In this document: positions 6,564-13,791 of the stretch, piece after piece
How the letters are laid out: each line of letters begins with the position of its first letter
How positions within the stretch are numbered: position 1 is the stretch's first letter
Virus record (IMG/VR): IMGVR_UViG_3300028840_007522
Location: 1 to 22,296 of that record
Direction: 5' to 3' (one strand)
Origin: a virus
Length of the DNA: 22,296 nt
Program-made: the position numbers and the translations under genes
The notes under the pieces: model-generated
Seen by the model: only the letters and a program-made list of their open reading frames with translations
Told to the model about the DNA's origin: nothing
The model's database searches: none

Positions 6564-8553
6564 CATTGGCAACAGACAGGGCGGATGCCCATCCATAGGA
6601 AACAGACCAGCCGGTGGTTCCGGCGGCGTGCCAGGGGCGCACGCTGGCACGCACGAGCCAGCGGGAACCGACCCGATACCGAGCGTGGTGAACTATAACG
6701 AGAGCGTGCTGGCCAGCAAGGAGGTCACGGGCTTCGCCGAACCCGAGAACGTGGTGGTGAGTTACGACCAGGGCACCCGCAAGGTGACGCTGACGGGAGC
6801 GGTGAAGGCGCTGTACAGGGGCGCGGTTATACCGGCGCTGGTGAGCGGGTGGCAAAGCCCGGCGCACGACCCGGGACCTACGCAGACGCTGTATTTGAAG
6901 TACAACGGCGGCGGATTTTCATGGTCGACCACGCCCTGGAGTTTCGACGAGGTTCAGATAGCGTACGTGTGCTACACCAGCGATGGGACGTTCAGGTTCG
7001 CCCAGCGCGAGGTGCATGGAAGCATGCCTTGGCAGACGCACAGGGAACTTCACCAGACACTCGGCACGTACAGGGAGACCGGGGGCGACGTGGGGGGGCT
7101 GGTGCCCGCCAGCGTGGCACAGGGCGATCGGCGCCCCACGGTCACGGCGTGTCTGTTGTATGATGAGGATTTGCCGACCACCAACCCCATACATAACAGC
7201 AAGAACGACTACACCAGGCTGTATCTAAATGGAGCGGCGGGCGACCCCGAGTGCGTGAAAAACGCGCTGGACGTGGTGCCGCTATCGGGTAGCAACCCGC
7301 AGTACAACCAATTCACCCTCGGCGCGTGGCAGTTGATGCTGGTGCCGAACAACGACTATTTCTCCGTCTGGCTCATAGGTATTCCGGCCAGCGCCGACGC
7401 CGAGAGCCAAAAGGCCCGCTTCGTGTGGATGATTGGGCAGAGCACAGGCACGCTTGTCGGCCAGCGGGGCCTGACCCCGGGCGACTTGTCGCTGGGGAAC
7501 TTCGCCATATTGTCGCCCGAGTTCACGTTCTTGGAGAAGCTTATCTACAGGTACACAAGCGGAGATTGGGTGTTCGTGGAGAGCCAGCGGATAACGGGCA
7601 CCAAAGCGGGGCAGGTGGCCAGCCCATCGGGCAATTACCTGACGACGGTGGCCAGCGACGCCACGCTGACGGGGGATGGTACGGGCGGGTCGCCCCTATC
7701 CGTGGCGTACGGCGCCGTGGCCGACACGGCGTGCGAGGGGGATGACGCCAGACTATCGGACGCCAGGACGCCAATATTGCACGCGGCCACGCACGAGAAC
7801 GGGGGCGGGGACGAGATTAGCGTGGCGGGGTTGAGCGGGTTGCTGGCGGACGCACAGACGCCATCGGCGCACGCTTCCAGTCATTCCGATGGCGGGGCGG
7901 ACGAGGTGAGCGTGTTGGACCTTGGGGGATACCCGGGCGGAACCGCCAATTTCCTCAGGGCCGACGGGGCGTTCGCCGCTCCTCCCGGCGGCGGCGGGGG
8001 CGCCTTTGAGGCGTGGTGGGAGGCCAACAATCTGGCCAACATCAGCAACAACTTCGCCCACCTCTACAAGTCCGCCAAGCAGAATGAGAACGATGTCACG
8101 CACACGAACCCGATAATGCGCTGGTACGACTCGCCGCAGAACGGCGGGGCGGACACTATTGTGGTGCCGGAGGCTGGCAACCTGACGGAAATACGGCTGG
8201 CGTTCCAGGGCGCGGCGGTCGGCACCGGCACCGTCGGGGCGGCGCCCACCGTGCGTATAGGTTTCTACAAGGAGAACGCCACGGGTTCGGGCTGGACGTT
8301 GCTGGCGTACAGGGATATTCCCATATCCCCGACCGGTGTCGGCACATTCAACAACAGCCCGACCGGAAGCCCGCAATCCATACTGAACGACATGGGTGAC
8401 GTGGCGGTGGCGGCTGGTGACGTTATTGGGTGGGTGTTCATCAACGCCGCTCAGAACATCGGAGGCGGCCCGCAGGGTGGCGGCGTGTCGGACGACCGCA
8501 TAAACGCCATAAGGTGCCTGAAAACCAGTGTCCACTTCGTGGCCAGTTCATAA
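6556..8553 (+). CDS. Large tail fibre protein with HxxxH-type repeats
   Basis: 665 aa; the ATG overlaps the glycosyltransferase by 8 nt. The N-terminus has a tandem decapeptide-like repeat (SIGNRQGGCP / SIGNRPAGGS). Three copies of an A-H-x-x-(T/S)-H-x-x-(G)-G-x-D-(E/P) motif occur: residues about 28-40, and two about 30 residues apart near nt 7780-7905. Such repeats are widespread in phage fibre shafts. A short Gly-rich linker (PPGGGGGAF, near nt 7981-8010) separates the shaft from a C-terminal beta-rich domain (IRLAFQGAAVGTGTVG, VRIGFYKENATGSGWTLL, VIGWVFINA), which is a plausible receptor-binding head. Codon use matches the neighbours. I infer a side tail fibre; the receptor is unknown. 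Confidence 0.75.
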   Translation: MSSIGNRQGGCPSIGNRPAGGSGGVPGAHAGTHEPAGTDPIPSVVNYNESVLASKEVTGFAEPENVVVSYDQGTRKVTLTGAVKALYRGAVIPALVSGWQSPAHDPGPTQTLYLKYNGGGFSWSTTPWSFDEVQIAYVCYTSDGTFRFAQREVHGSMPWQTHRELHQTLGTYRETGGDVGGLVPASVAQGDRRPTVTACLLYDEDLPTTNPIHNSKNDYTRLYLNGAAGDPECVKNALDVVPLSGSNPQYNQFTLGAWQLMLVPNNDYFSVWLIGIPASADAESQKARFVWMIGQSTGTLVGQRGLTPGDLSLGNFAILSPEFTFLEKLIYRYTSGDWVFVESQRITGTKAGQVASPSGNYLTTVASDATLTGDGTGGSPLSVAYGAVADTACEGDDARLSDARTPILHAATHENGGGDEISVAGLSGLLADAQTPSAHASSHSDGGADEVSVLDLGGYPGGTANFLRADGAFAAPPGGGGGAFEAWWEANNLANISNNFAHLYKSAKQNENDVTHTNPIMRWYDSPQNGGADTIVVPEAGNLTEIRLAFQGAAVGTGTVGAAPTVRIGFYKENATGSGWTLLAYRDIPISPTGVGTFNNSPTGSPQSILNDMGDVAVAAGDVIGWVFINAAQNIGGGPQGGGVSDDRINAIRCLKTSVHFVASS

Positions 8554-8563
8554 GGGGTAGAAG

Positions 8564-9109
8564 ATGAAAAGTCTAGTTTCTATAGTCAATATAACCGGCG
8601 CCACCATAACGCTTTTCGCCATGGATTTTGAGCCTGGGGTGCCGGTCATGGTGTATCGCAACAAGAACGTGTTCACGCCCGGCCAGGATTTCGGGCTGTT
8701 GCTGTACCATGTGCAGGCGGGCGAGATGGTGGGGTATACGCTTGACGGGGAGGCCAACACGGCGGCCGAGATGAGTGTCACGCTGGACACGCTGAAGAAC
8801 GAGTTGCTGTCGTACCAGAACCGGGGCAGTTACTCGCCCGAGTACCACTGGAAGAAGGCCAGTTGCTACGACCTGATTGACGGGCTGACCAAACAACTGG
8901 ACGAGTTCGACTTCGGGGGCGCTGGCGTGACCGTGTCCGAATTCGACACGCTGAACAAGATTGACCCCACGCTGACCTTCCTGAACGGCGGGATGCTGGG
9001 GTACGCCAAGAAAATTCTGGACGGCACCACGCCCGACACGGATAATGATTTCCTGTCGGCGGCGAGGCTGGCCCAATATTCCGCGCTATTCGGTAGCGCG
9101 AACCAGTGA
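8564..9109 (+). CDS. Unknown tail-module protein
   Basis: 181 aa, preceded by a good ribosome-binding site (AAGGGGTAGAAG). I do not recognise the family. The N-terminal half is beta-rich (SLVSIVNITGATITLFAMDF, VPVMVYRNKNVF). The middle is helical (AAEMSVTLDTLKNELLSY), and the C-terminal part is mixed (YDLIDGLTKQLDEFDF, TFLNGGMLGYAKKIL). There is no signal peptide or membrane segment. It sits between the large fibre gene and small tail-region genes, so it may be a fibre-associated or chaperone-like protein; this is inferred from context only. Confidence 0.6.
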   Translation: MKSLVSIVNITGATITLFAMDFEPGVPVMVYRNKNVFTPGQDFGLLLYHVQAGEMVGYTLDGEANTAAEMSVTLDTLKNELLSYQNRGSYSPEYHWKKASCYDLIDGLTKQLDEFDFGGAGVTVSEFDTLNKIDPTLTFLNGGMLGYAKKILDGTTPDTDNDFLSAARLAQYSALFGSANQ

Positions 9110-9121
9110 GGAGAGTAAGTC

Positions 9122-9403
9122 ATGGCAGAACCTGTGATAGTAGCGTGCCCGGAGGACAAATGGACCAAGGTGGCGGCCGGTGTGACGGCTGGCGTGGTGC
9201 GCATAGTCAAGGGATACCAGGATAGCGAGAATTGCTACCAGACATACAGGCTGGCGGCCGGTGGCGGCCCGGCGCCGGTGGATGGGGTGATTGGCGACGG
9301 CGTGCCGATGGCGGCGCAGGAGATGCCGATAGCCAGCACGGACCTGATTGACGTGTACATAATGCCGACGCAGAAGGCCATTGAGGTGCGGGTGGATTTG
9401 TAG
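9122..9403 (+). CDS. Small unknown tail-module protein
   Basis: 93 aa, preceded by GGAGAGTAAGTC. The sequence is beta-rich: WTKVAAGVTAGVVRIVKG, a CYQTYRLAAGGGPAP loop, and a closing IDVYIMPTQKAIEVRVDL strand pair. It has two cysteines and no membrane segment. Small proteins with a 'W.kva.g...g.v.....' opening and a 'DvYi.....a..v.v' ending are common among phage head or tail decoration proteins. I cannot assign a role. Its place among fibre genes argues for a virion or assembly protein. Confidence 0.55.
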   Translation: MAEPVIVACPEDKWTKVAAGVTAGVVRIVKGYQDSENCYQTYRLAAGGGPAPVDGVIGDGVPMAAQEMPIASTDLIDVYIMPTQKAIEVRVDL

Positions 9404-9437
9404 GCGCGTTTTTTTGGGGGTACAGATGGAGGAGATT

Positions 9438-9836
9438 ATGCCGTCCGAGGACACTATACAGAAGATTTTCAACACGCTTGACGGCATAAAGACCGACACG
9501 GGCGAGACGAAAATAAAAGTGGCCCGCATTGAGGCCCAGCTGGAGCACAAGGTGGACGAGGTGAAGATGATAAGGGAGGTGGAAAAGCAAACGGCGGCGG
9601 CCATAACCACCCACGTCACCAACTGCAGGGCGTCCGAGGTGACGGGCAGGATAGATGTTCCCAGCCGCGGGGCGCCCGTGGTGGTGGCGGATGACAAGCC
9701 AGATAAAAACAGCGGCACGATCCGCATCAGCATTTCCGGTCTTCATCCCGTGGTTCGGTGGATTTTATATATTGGCATCCCTACGGCGATGGCGTTCGGT
9801 GGCCACCAGGTGGGGAGCGGAGGAATAGGACAATGA
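9438..9836 (+). CDS. Coiled-coil membrane protein, holin/XhlA-like
   Basis: 132 aa if the ATG at 9438 is used; a GGAGGAG stretch just upstream favours it, though the ATG at 9426 is also in frame with a GGGGGT behind it. Residues about 5-60 are a charged amphipathic helix (IFNTLDGIKTDTGETKIKVA, RIEAQLEHKVDEVKMIREVE) that should form a coiled coil. A Pro/Gly linker follows, then one predicted membrane segment near the C-terminus (VVRWILYIGIPTAMAFGG). A coiled coil followed by a single C-terminal transmembrane helix is the layout of XhlA/hemolysin-type holin partners. The role in lysis is inferred from layout only. Its stop overlaps the next ATG (ATGA). Confidence 0.6.
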   Translation: MPSEDTIQKIFNTLDGIKTDTGETKIKVARIEAQLEHKVDEVKMIREVEKQTAAAITTHVTNCRASEVTGRIDVPSRGAPVVVADDKPDKNSGTIRISISGLHPVVRWILYIGIPTAMAFGGHQVGSGGIGQ

Positions 9837-10885
9837 AACAAATCCCAATTCAACAGGATAACGTCACCGCCCTTTCGGCGGACGATTTCAACCAGATTCC
9901 AAGGGAACTGGAAAACGTCATACAGGTTTCCGGTCAGACGCTGGACGGGGGCGACCTGAACCAAATCAACAAGTCGGTGTCCGGCCACGTGGCGGCGGCG
10001 GATTATTACCTGGCGGGCGGACCGGTGAACGCCATGATACTGTCGGCCGCCAACTCGTTCTTCCTGCCCACTGAATACTTCAAGGGCATGCGCGTGCGTT
10101 TCAAGCCCAACAACACCAACACGGCCACGGGGGTGACGATGGCGGTGGTGGCGCTGGGCGTAGTGCCTTTGCACCTGGGGCAGTTGCCGAACGGTGGCAC
10201 GCCATCCGTCCCGATCGGGGCGTTGCCGGAGGACGCCATAGCGGAGGCGGTGTATGACGAGACGCCGGACACGCTGACCAAGTACTTCAGGTTGGTGAGC
10301 GTGGCGACCAGGGACGCCACGGGCACGAAGACGGCGGAGCGCACGCCGCTGGGCGACACGTACGAGGACAGCGGAGACGGCTCCGTCATGGAGATTGGCG
10401 CCGGTTTCGGCACCCTGCCAGCGGCCAGATACGAGAGCGGGGACAGCGGGAAGATAATTATTTGGGACAAGGACGGGGCGGAGGTGCGCAACCCCGCGGG
10501 GTCCGCCTACCAGCTGAAAACCAGCAACAACGGCCGCGGCATCTCCTTTATAGGCGGCCCAGGGCTGGACGTGGGCAACATGCGGGCCGCCAGGTTCAAC
10601 ATATCCAGCCTGACCTACTCGCCCGTCACCGGCGGCTATGTCAGCGCCGACTCCGTGGTGCTGACGGGCTTGCCGTACGCCGCCGCCCGTTTCTACATGG
10701 CCTTCGTGGTGTTCACCGCCTCGGGCAACGAATACGTGTACCCGGCGCACGTGACCATCAGGGACGATGGAGGTGGCGTGGCCGAGTTGATTTCCACCCG
10801 CGTGAACGCCGCCGTCGCGCCCGATGTGGGGAGCGCCTCCGACCAAAGACTAATCCTCTGGTACAACGCCACGGCCGTGGACTAG
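9833..10885 (+). CDS. Third tail fibre / receptor-binding-type protein
   Basis: 350 aa; ATG at 9833 overlaps the preceding stop by 4 nt and has GGAGGAATAGGA before it. The N-terminus (LSADDFNQIPRELENVIQVS, then QTLDGGDLNQINKSVSG) matches the short helical attachment segment seen at the start of many small phage fibre proteins. Residues about 65-110 are beta-rich (FKGMRVRFKPNNTNTATG), a common 'G..v.v....N.g.t' shaft domain. The C-terminal half (AARFYMAFVVFTASGNEY, HVTIRDDGGGVAEL) looks like a compact beta-sandwich head. It is the last gene before the switch to regulatory and recombination genes. Virion-fibre function is inferred from this layout and the location. Confidence 0.7.
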   Translation: MKQIPIQQDNVTALSADDFNQIPRELENVIQVSGQTLDGGDLNQINKSVSGHVAAADYYLAGGPVNAMILSAANSFFLPTEYFKGMRVRFKPNNTNTATGVTMAVVALGVVPLHLGQLPNGGTPSVPIGALPEDAIAEAVYDETPDTLTKYFRLVSVATRDATGTKTAERTPLGDTYEDSGDGSVMEIGAGFGTLPAARYESGDSGKIIIWDKDGAEVRNPAGSAYQLKTSNNGRGISFIGGPGLDVGNMRAARFNISSLTYSPVTGGYVSADSVVLTGLPYAAARFYMAFVVFTASGNEYVYPAHVTIRDDGGGVAELISTRVNAAVAPDVGSASDQRLILWYNATAVD

Positions 10886-10917
10886 TTGACATCGGCCCTT
10901 TTACATGTCTAAATAAT
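10886..10917 (+). promoter_or_regulatory. Candidate promoter at start of early region
   Basis: A perfect TTGACA (10886-10891) lies immediately after the last fibre gene. A usable -10 is less clear: TAAATA at 10910 gives an 18-bp spacer with 3/6 matches, while AATAAT at 10912-10917 matches 5/6 but at 20 bp. The spacer contains TTTTACATGT, nine bases of which recur in the next promoter. It would transcribe the small regulator at 10946. Confidence 0.4.
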
Positions 10918-10945
10918 GCCGTAACCGCGAACCAGGGGGTTTGAT

Positions 10946-11236
10946 ATGCCTGACGACGACGGCAACCTTTCCAAGTACGCCAAGTGGCAACGCAAATATA
11001 GGGCCAAGAAAAAGGACGAGGGGTACAAGCTGATCACCGCCTATGTGCCGGAGGAGTTCGATGCCCGCTTCAGACGCATAATAAAGGCCATAAAGCCGGA
11101 GAGGGAGGATGGGGACCTGCAGTTTTTCATGGCCCTTGAGCGGGCGAAGAACATGATGGACGACGGGCGGGTGGTCAAGCTCTGGCGGGACGCCGACGGC
11201 TGGCACGCCATTGACGGCGGCAAGCACAAACTCTAA
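10946..11236 (+). CDS. Small basic protein, possible ribbon-helix-helix DNA binder
   Basis: 96 aa, with a clear ribosome-binding site (CAGGGGGTTTGAT). The N-terminus is very basic (KYAKWQRKYRAKKKDEG) and is followed by a strand-like YKLITAYVPEEFDARFRRII that resembles the beta strand plus first helix of Arc/MetJ-type DNA-binding proteins. A second helix (FFMALERAKNMM) and a short C-terminal WHAIDGG segment follow. It is the first gene after the tail module, behind a promoter-like sequence, which suits a transcription regulator. The family assignment is tentative. Confidence 0.55.
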   Translation: MPDDDGNLSKYAKWQRKYRAKKKDEGYKLITAYVPEEFDARFRRIIKAIKPEREDGDLQFFMALERAKNMMDDGRVVKLWRDADGWHAIDGGKHKL

Positions 11237-11293
11237 CCAGTAAAAAAAATAACCAGTCGGCAAAATATTTTTACGATTGCGCTTTACATGTAA
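11234..11293 (+). promoter_or_regulatory. Candidate operator cluster before the XRE-like gene
   Basis: This gap holds several short symmetric or repeated sites. TAACCAGT occurs twice (11234-11241 and 11250-11257), 16 bp apart and separated by an A-run. AAAATATTTT (11262-11271) and TTACATGTAA (11284-11293) are perfect 10-bp palindromes. The second palindrome overlaps a promoter -35 box, a usual place for a repressor site. Binding is inferred. Confidence 0.4.
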
Positions 11294-11311
11294 GGCGATT
11301 TGTAATAATAT
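11283..11311 (+). promoter_or_regulatory. Candidate sigma70-type promoter for XRE-exonuclease operon
   Basis: TTTACA (11283-11288) and TAATAT (11306-11311) are separated by exactly 17 bp. The surrounding DNA is AT-rich against a GC-rich background. The predicted start lies about 30 nt before the ATG at 11351, and the palindrome TTACATGTAA overlaps the -35 box. It would drive the XRE-like gene, the exonuclease and the annealing protein. Confidence 0.55.
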
Positions 11312-11334
11312 TTGCCCTAGTACAACTTTTGCGC

Positions 11335-11344
11335 AACGAAAGGG
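11335..11344 (+). promoter_or_regulatory. Recurrent AACGAAAGGG leader motif, copy 1
   Basis: The 10-mer lies 6 nt before the ATG at 11351. Its AAGGG part can serve as a ribosome-binding site. It is the first of five identical copies placed 6-8 nt before start codons in the early half. Confidence 0.6.
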
Positions 11345-11350
11345 TGTGTC

Positions 11351-11560
11351 ATGGAAAGCAGAAAGTACCTGATAAAGTGGCGTTTAAGGGCCATATCCGG
11401 GCCGCTGGGAAAGCGGGACAAGGATTTGGCCGAGGCGCTGGAGATGACGAAGCAGTGTTTCGCCTACAGGATGCGGAACGGCTTCAGCGTGAGCGAGGTG
11501 GACAGGCTGGCCAAGGTGCTGGGGGTTGACAGGAAGGAGCTTTGCGATGCGGATGGTTAG
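11351..11560 (+). CDS. XRE/Cro-type helix-turn-helix regulator
   Basis: 69 aa. After a basic N-terminus (SRKYLIKWRLRAI) it shows a helix-turn-helix: KDLAEALEMTKQCFAYRMRN at about residues 24-43, then a helix with DRLAKVLGVDRKEL, the usual closing helices of Cro/CI proteins. The length suits a stand-alone Cro-like protein with no dimerisation or cleavage domain. It is the first gene of the recombination operon, behind a promoter whose -35 is overlapped by a palindrome, so it may repress its own operon (inference). Its 3' end overlaps the exonuclease start by 14 nt. Confidence 0.75.
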   Translation: MESRKYLIKWRLRAISGPLGKRDKDLAEALEMTKQCFAYRMRNGFSVSEVDRLAKVLGVDRKELCDADG

Positions 11561-12488
11561 ACGTGACGTTGAGCCGCTGGACGTGGCGCCTGGCGTGTAC
11601 GGTGACGTGCCCTTCGACACGTATAAACGCTGGAACGCCATGAGCAAGAGCATGACCGGCCCGGCCCTGCGATCGGGGCGGCACCTGGAGGCGTACATCA
11701 ACGCCGAACGCGCGTCGGCCGCCATGCGGCTGGGGTCGCTGGTGGACGCCATGGCGCTGGAGCCGGTGACGGTGGACGGGCTGTTCGCCGTTCAGCCCGA
11801 CACGTACGTGAAGGATACGTGGAAGGGGCGGGCGCCGAACAAGGAGCTTGTGCGGGAGGAGAAGCCGTGGAACATGAACAGCAACACGTGCAAGGCCATT
11901 ATGGCGGAACTGGAGGTCAGCGGGAAGACCGTGGTTTCCAGGGACGATTGGGATTTCGCCGTGGCCTGCAGGGTGGCGCTGGAGACGCACCCGCTGGCGG
12001 ACGAGGCCATAAAGGGGGGCGAGAAGCAGGTGTCACTGGTATGGGCGGACCCCGACACGGGGGTGTTGTGCAAGGGCAGACCCGACCTGATTCACGGGGA
12101 TTACATCTATGACCTGAAGACCACCATGGACGCCAGCCCCGAGGCCTTCGCCCGCACCATGGCGAACTTCGGGTACCACATACAGGCGGGCATCTACACC
12201 GAGGCGTACAGGGCGCTGACGGGCCGCAGGATGGATTTCCGGTTCATAGTGGTGGAGACGGGCCAGCGGGCGGACATGGAGCCGCAGGTGGCGGTGTATG
12301 AGATGTTGCACGATGACGAGAGCATGGTGGCGGGGCGCCTGCAGTTCAAGCGGGCCGTCCAGCGGGTGGCCCACTATGGGGATGACCCCGCGGGCCTGCC
12401 CGGCTACTCGAGGTTCGCCGAGCCGATTTCCATACCGCGCTGGGCCATCAACAGGGAGTTCGATCTCCATGACGAGGTGGAAATATGA
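11547..12488 (+). CDS. PD-(D/E)XK exonuclease, RecE/exonuclease VIII-like
   Basis: 313 aa from the ATG at 11547, chosen because AAGGAG sits 7 nt upstream. It fits the RecE C-terminal/DUF3799-type phage nuclease family. AMSKSMTGPALRSGRHLEAY (residues 31-50) is followed by RLGSLVDAMALEP, and then by the active-site core: CKGRPDLI with D180, and DYIYDLKTT with D189 and K191. A YHIQAGIYTEAY helix supplies the Q213-xxx-Y motif typical of RecB-family nucleases. It should degrade one strand of linear double-stranded DNA to give single strands for annealing. The position where many relatives have His in the early G...H motif is Asp here (LGSLVDAM). It overlaps the regulator upstream and the next gene (ATGA). 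Confidence 0.85.
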   Translation: MRMVRRDVEPLDVAPGVYGDVPFDTYKRWNAMSKSMTGPALRSGRHLEAYINAERASAAMRLGSLVDAMALEPVTVDGLFAVQPDTYVKDTWKGRAPNKELVREEKPWNMNSNTCKAIMAELEVSGKTVVSRDDWDFAVACRVALETHPLADEAIKGGEKQVSLVWADPDTGVLCKGRPDLIHGDYIYDLKTTMDASPEAFARTMANFGYHIQAGIYTEAYRALTGRRMDFRFIVVETGQRADMEPQVAVYEMLHDDESMVAGRLQFKRAVQRVAHYGDDPAGLPGYSRFAEPISIPRWAINREFDLHDEVEI

Positions 12489-13228
12489 ACGAAGACAACA
12501 AAAGCGTTGAAAAAAACAACGACACGGCCCTGGCGGCGCCCGTGGCGGCCAGGCATGGCCTGTCGGCATTGGGTACCGCGGAGGACATGAAGGCGCGACT
12601 GATGGCCAACGCGGGGCGACTCAGGGTGGTGCACGATTTCATAGCCGACACCTTCGTGGAGGGCATAGATTACGGGTACGCAGATGACCGCTCCAAGAAG
12701 AAGACCCTGCTGAAGCCGGGGGCGGAGAAGGTGTGCAAGCTTTTCAACACGACCCCCATGTGGGAGAAGGACGCGGACACGTGGGAGATGATTGGCGGGG
12801 CGGCGGGCACGGTGTGCTACATTTGCCGCATAGTGGACAATTCCACGGGCCTGGTGATTGGCGAGGGACGGGGGGCGGAGAAGGTGGGGAACAAGTTGCG
12901 GGACGCCAACAAGGCCATAAAGGCGGCGGAGAAGTGCGCGCTGGTGGACGCCGCCCTGTACACCTTCAACCTGAGTGACATGTTCACCCAGGACATGGTC
13001 GCCCCCCGGGGCGAACTGGGGGCGGAGAAGCAGGAGCTTATAGCCAGGGTGGAGGACCTGCGCACGGGTTGCGACTCCAGCATGACCAACAATCAGTTCC
13101 TGCACAGGGTGGCCAGGGATTACCTGAAGGGTCCGGCGGACAGCGTTGGCGCCGTGCGGGCCTTGCGCAAGGCCATAGTCGAGGATGGGCTGTATGACCT
13201 AGCGACAGGCGATAGGATACCAGAATGA
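12485..13228 (+). CDS. Probable single-strand annealing protein, Rad52-like
   Basis: 247 aa, overlapping the exonuclease by 4 nt. The core has FVEGIDYGYADDRSKKKTLL and KPGAEKVCKLFNTTP (about residues 58-92), then alternating strands (AGTVCYICRIVDNSTGLVIG). A lysine-rich helix, GEGRGAEKV followed by ANKAIKAAEKCALVDAALYT, comes next. The 'GxGxxE ... A.kAiKaAeK.AlvDAal' block resembles the Rad52 fold pattern, and similar proteins occur beside phage exonucleases. Overlap with a RecE-like nuclease supports an exonuclease/annealase pair for phage recombination. The family link is by eye and could be wrong. The C-terminal part (residues about 180-247) is helical and unassigned. Confidence 0.65.
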   Translation: MNEDNKSVEKNNDTALAAPVAARHGLSALGTAEDMKARLMANAGRLRVVHDFIADTFVEGIDYGYADDRSKKKTLLKPGAEKVCKLFNTTPMWEKDADTWEMIGGAAGTVCYICRIVDNSTGLVIGEGRGAEKVGNKLRDANKAIKAAEKCALVDAALYTFNLSDMFTQDMVAPRGELGAEKQELIARVEDLRTGCDSSMTNNQFLHRVARDYLKGPADSVGAVRALRKAIVEDGLYDLATGDRIPE

Positions 13229-13452
13229 ACCAGGTTCTACACGATTGCCCGGATTGCCCGTGGACGGGGCTTGGAGACCGATGCGTCGACCTCTGCCCGA
13301 ACTGCGGGTGCCTGCATGTGGTGAACAGGGTGAACCCCGATGGGGTGGCGGTCAATGACCGCCGCCCCGAGAAGGGCAAGGAGCGGCGGGAGTTTCACGT
13401 CGCCCCCGAGCCTGGGGTTTATTTCGAGCGCCTTTGCATGCTGGCCAGATGA
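13225..13452 (+). CDS. Small Cys-rich (zinc-ribbon-like) protein
   Basis: 75 aa, coupled to the annealing gene by an ATGA overlap. Cysteines are arranged as HDCPDCPW, then CVDLCPNCGC, which could bind one zinc ion. The C-terminus is basic (RRPEKGKERREF) and ends with FERLCMLAR. There is no recognised family. It may bind DNA, RNA or protein within the recombination operon, but no function can be assigned from sequence. Confidence 0.6.
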   Translation: MNQVLHDCPDCPWTGLGDRCVDLCPNCGCLHVVNRVNPDGVAVNDRRPEKGKERREFHVAPEPGVYFERLCMLAR

Positions 13453-13481
13453 CGGGCGGGGAGGGATAGCGGGACCATCAA

Positions 13482-13506
13482 TTGACCTCGGGCGCGCCGG
13501 TGCGCC
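13482..13506 (+). promoter_or_regulatory. TTGACC box plus GC hairpin ahead of 13528 gene
   Basis: The 75-bp gap before the gene at 13528 holds TTGACC (13482-13487). Next comes an inverted repeat, GGCGC (13491-13495) with GCGCC (13502-13506) around a 6-nt loop, and then AT-rich DNA and the AACGAAAGGG motif. No good -10 is visible at 17 bp and no T-run follows the hairpin. A regulatory leader hairpin is likelier than a terminator. Confidence 0.3.
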
Positions 13507-13511
13507 ATTAA

Positions 13512-13521
13512 AACGAAAGGG
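13512..13521 (+). promoter_or_regulatory. Recurrent AACGAAAGGG leader motif, copy 2
   Basis: Identical 10-mer, 6 nt before the ATG at 13528, immediately downstream of the GC hairpin. Confidence 0.6.
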
Positions 13522-13527
13522 ATTGCA

Positions 13528-13791
13528 ATGTCATTCAAAATTGATATGGACAAGGCCACGGCCGCCAGCCTGGCGGGACTGACGAAGGCCACTCTCATAG
13601 AACAGCTTTGCGGGCTTTGGGACCTGTATCAGATGATGGTGGAGCACAACAGGACGCAGGCCACAAGAATAAGGGAAATGAAAGACCTGCTACTGGAGAG
13701 GGAAACCGACCTGGCGGGCGCCCGCAACGTGGAGGAATTCGCACTGGACGTGGTGGAGCGGATTATCGAAGAGGTGCGCCATGGAAAATGA
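13528..13791 (+). CDS. Small coiled-coil protein, unknown
   Basis: 87 aa. Mostly helical and charged: LTKATLIEQLCGLWDLYQMM, then HNRTQATRIREMKDLLLERE, and a closing EEFALDVVERIIEEV helix. It probably forms a coiled coil. No family recognised. It overlaps the next gene by 11 nt and is the first gene after a gap containing the leader motif, so it likely heads a transcription or translation unit. Confidence 0.65.
   Translation: MSFKIDMDKATAASLAGLTKATLIEQLCGLWDLYQMMVEHNRTQATRIREMKDLLLERETDLAGARNVEEFALDVVERIIEEVRHGK

Noticed and set aside
5776-8549. A 14-bp match, TTCGTGGCCAGTTC, at the ends of two fibre genes (5776-5789 and 8536-8549)
   Set aside because: A match of this length is expected about once by chance in a window of this size and composition, and the surrounding sequences do not align.
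9404-9437. T-run (GCGTTTTTTTGGGGG) after the 93-aa gene as a terminator
   Set aside because: No stem of useful length precedes the T-run, and the genes on both sides look like one unit.
3505-10885. A diversity-generating retroelement acting on the fibre genes
   Set aside because: No reverse transcriptase and no template/variable repeat pair is visible in this window.
11329-11529. Open frame of 66 aa overlapping the XRE-like gene in another frame
   Set aside because: The XRE-like frame has the helix-turn-helix, the ribosome-binding site and the junction to the next gene; the other frame reads as basic, Gly-rich noise.
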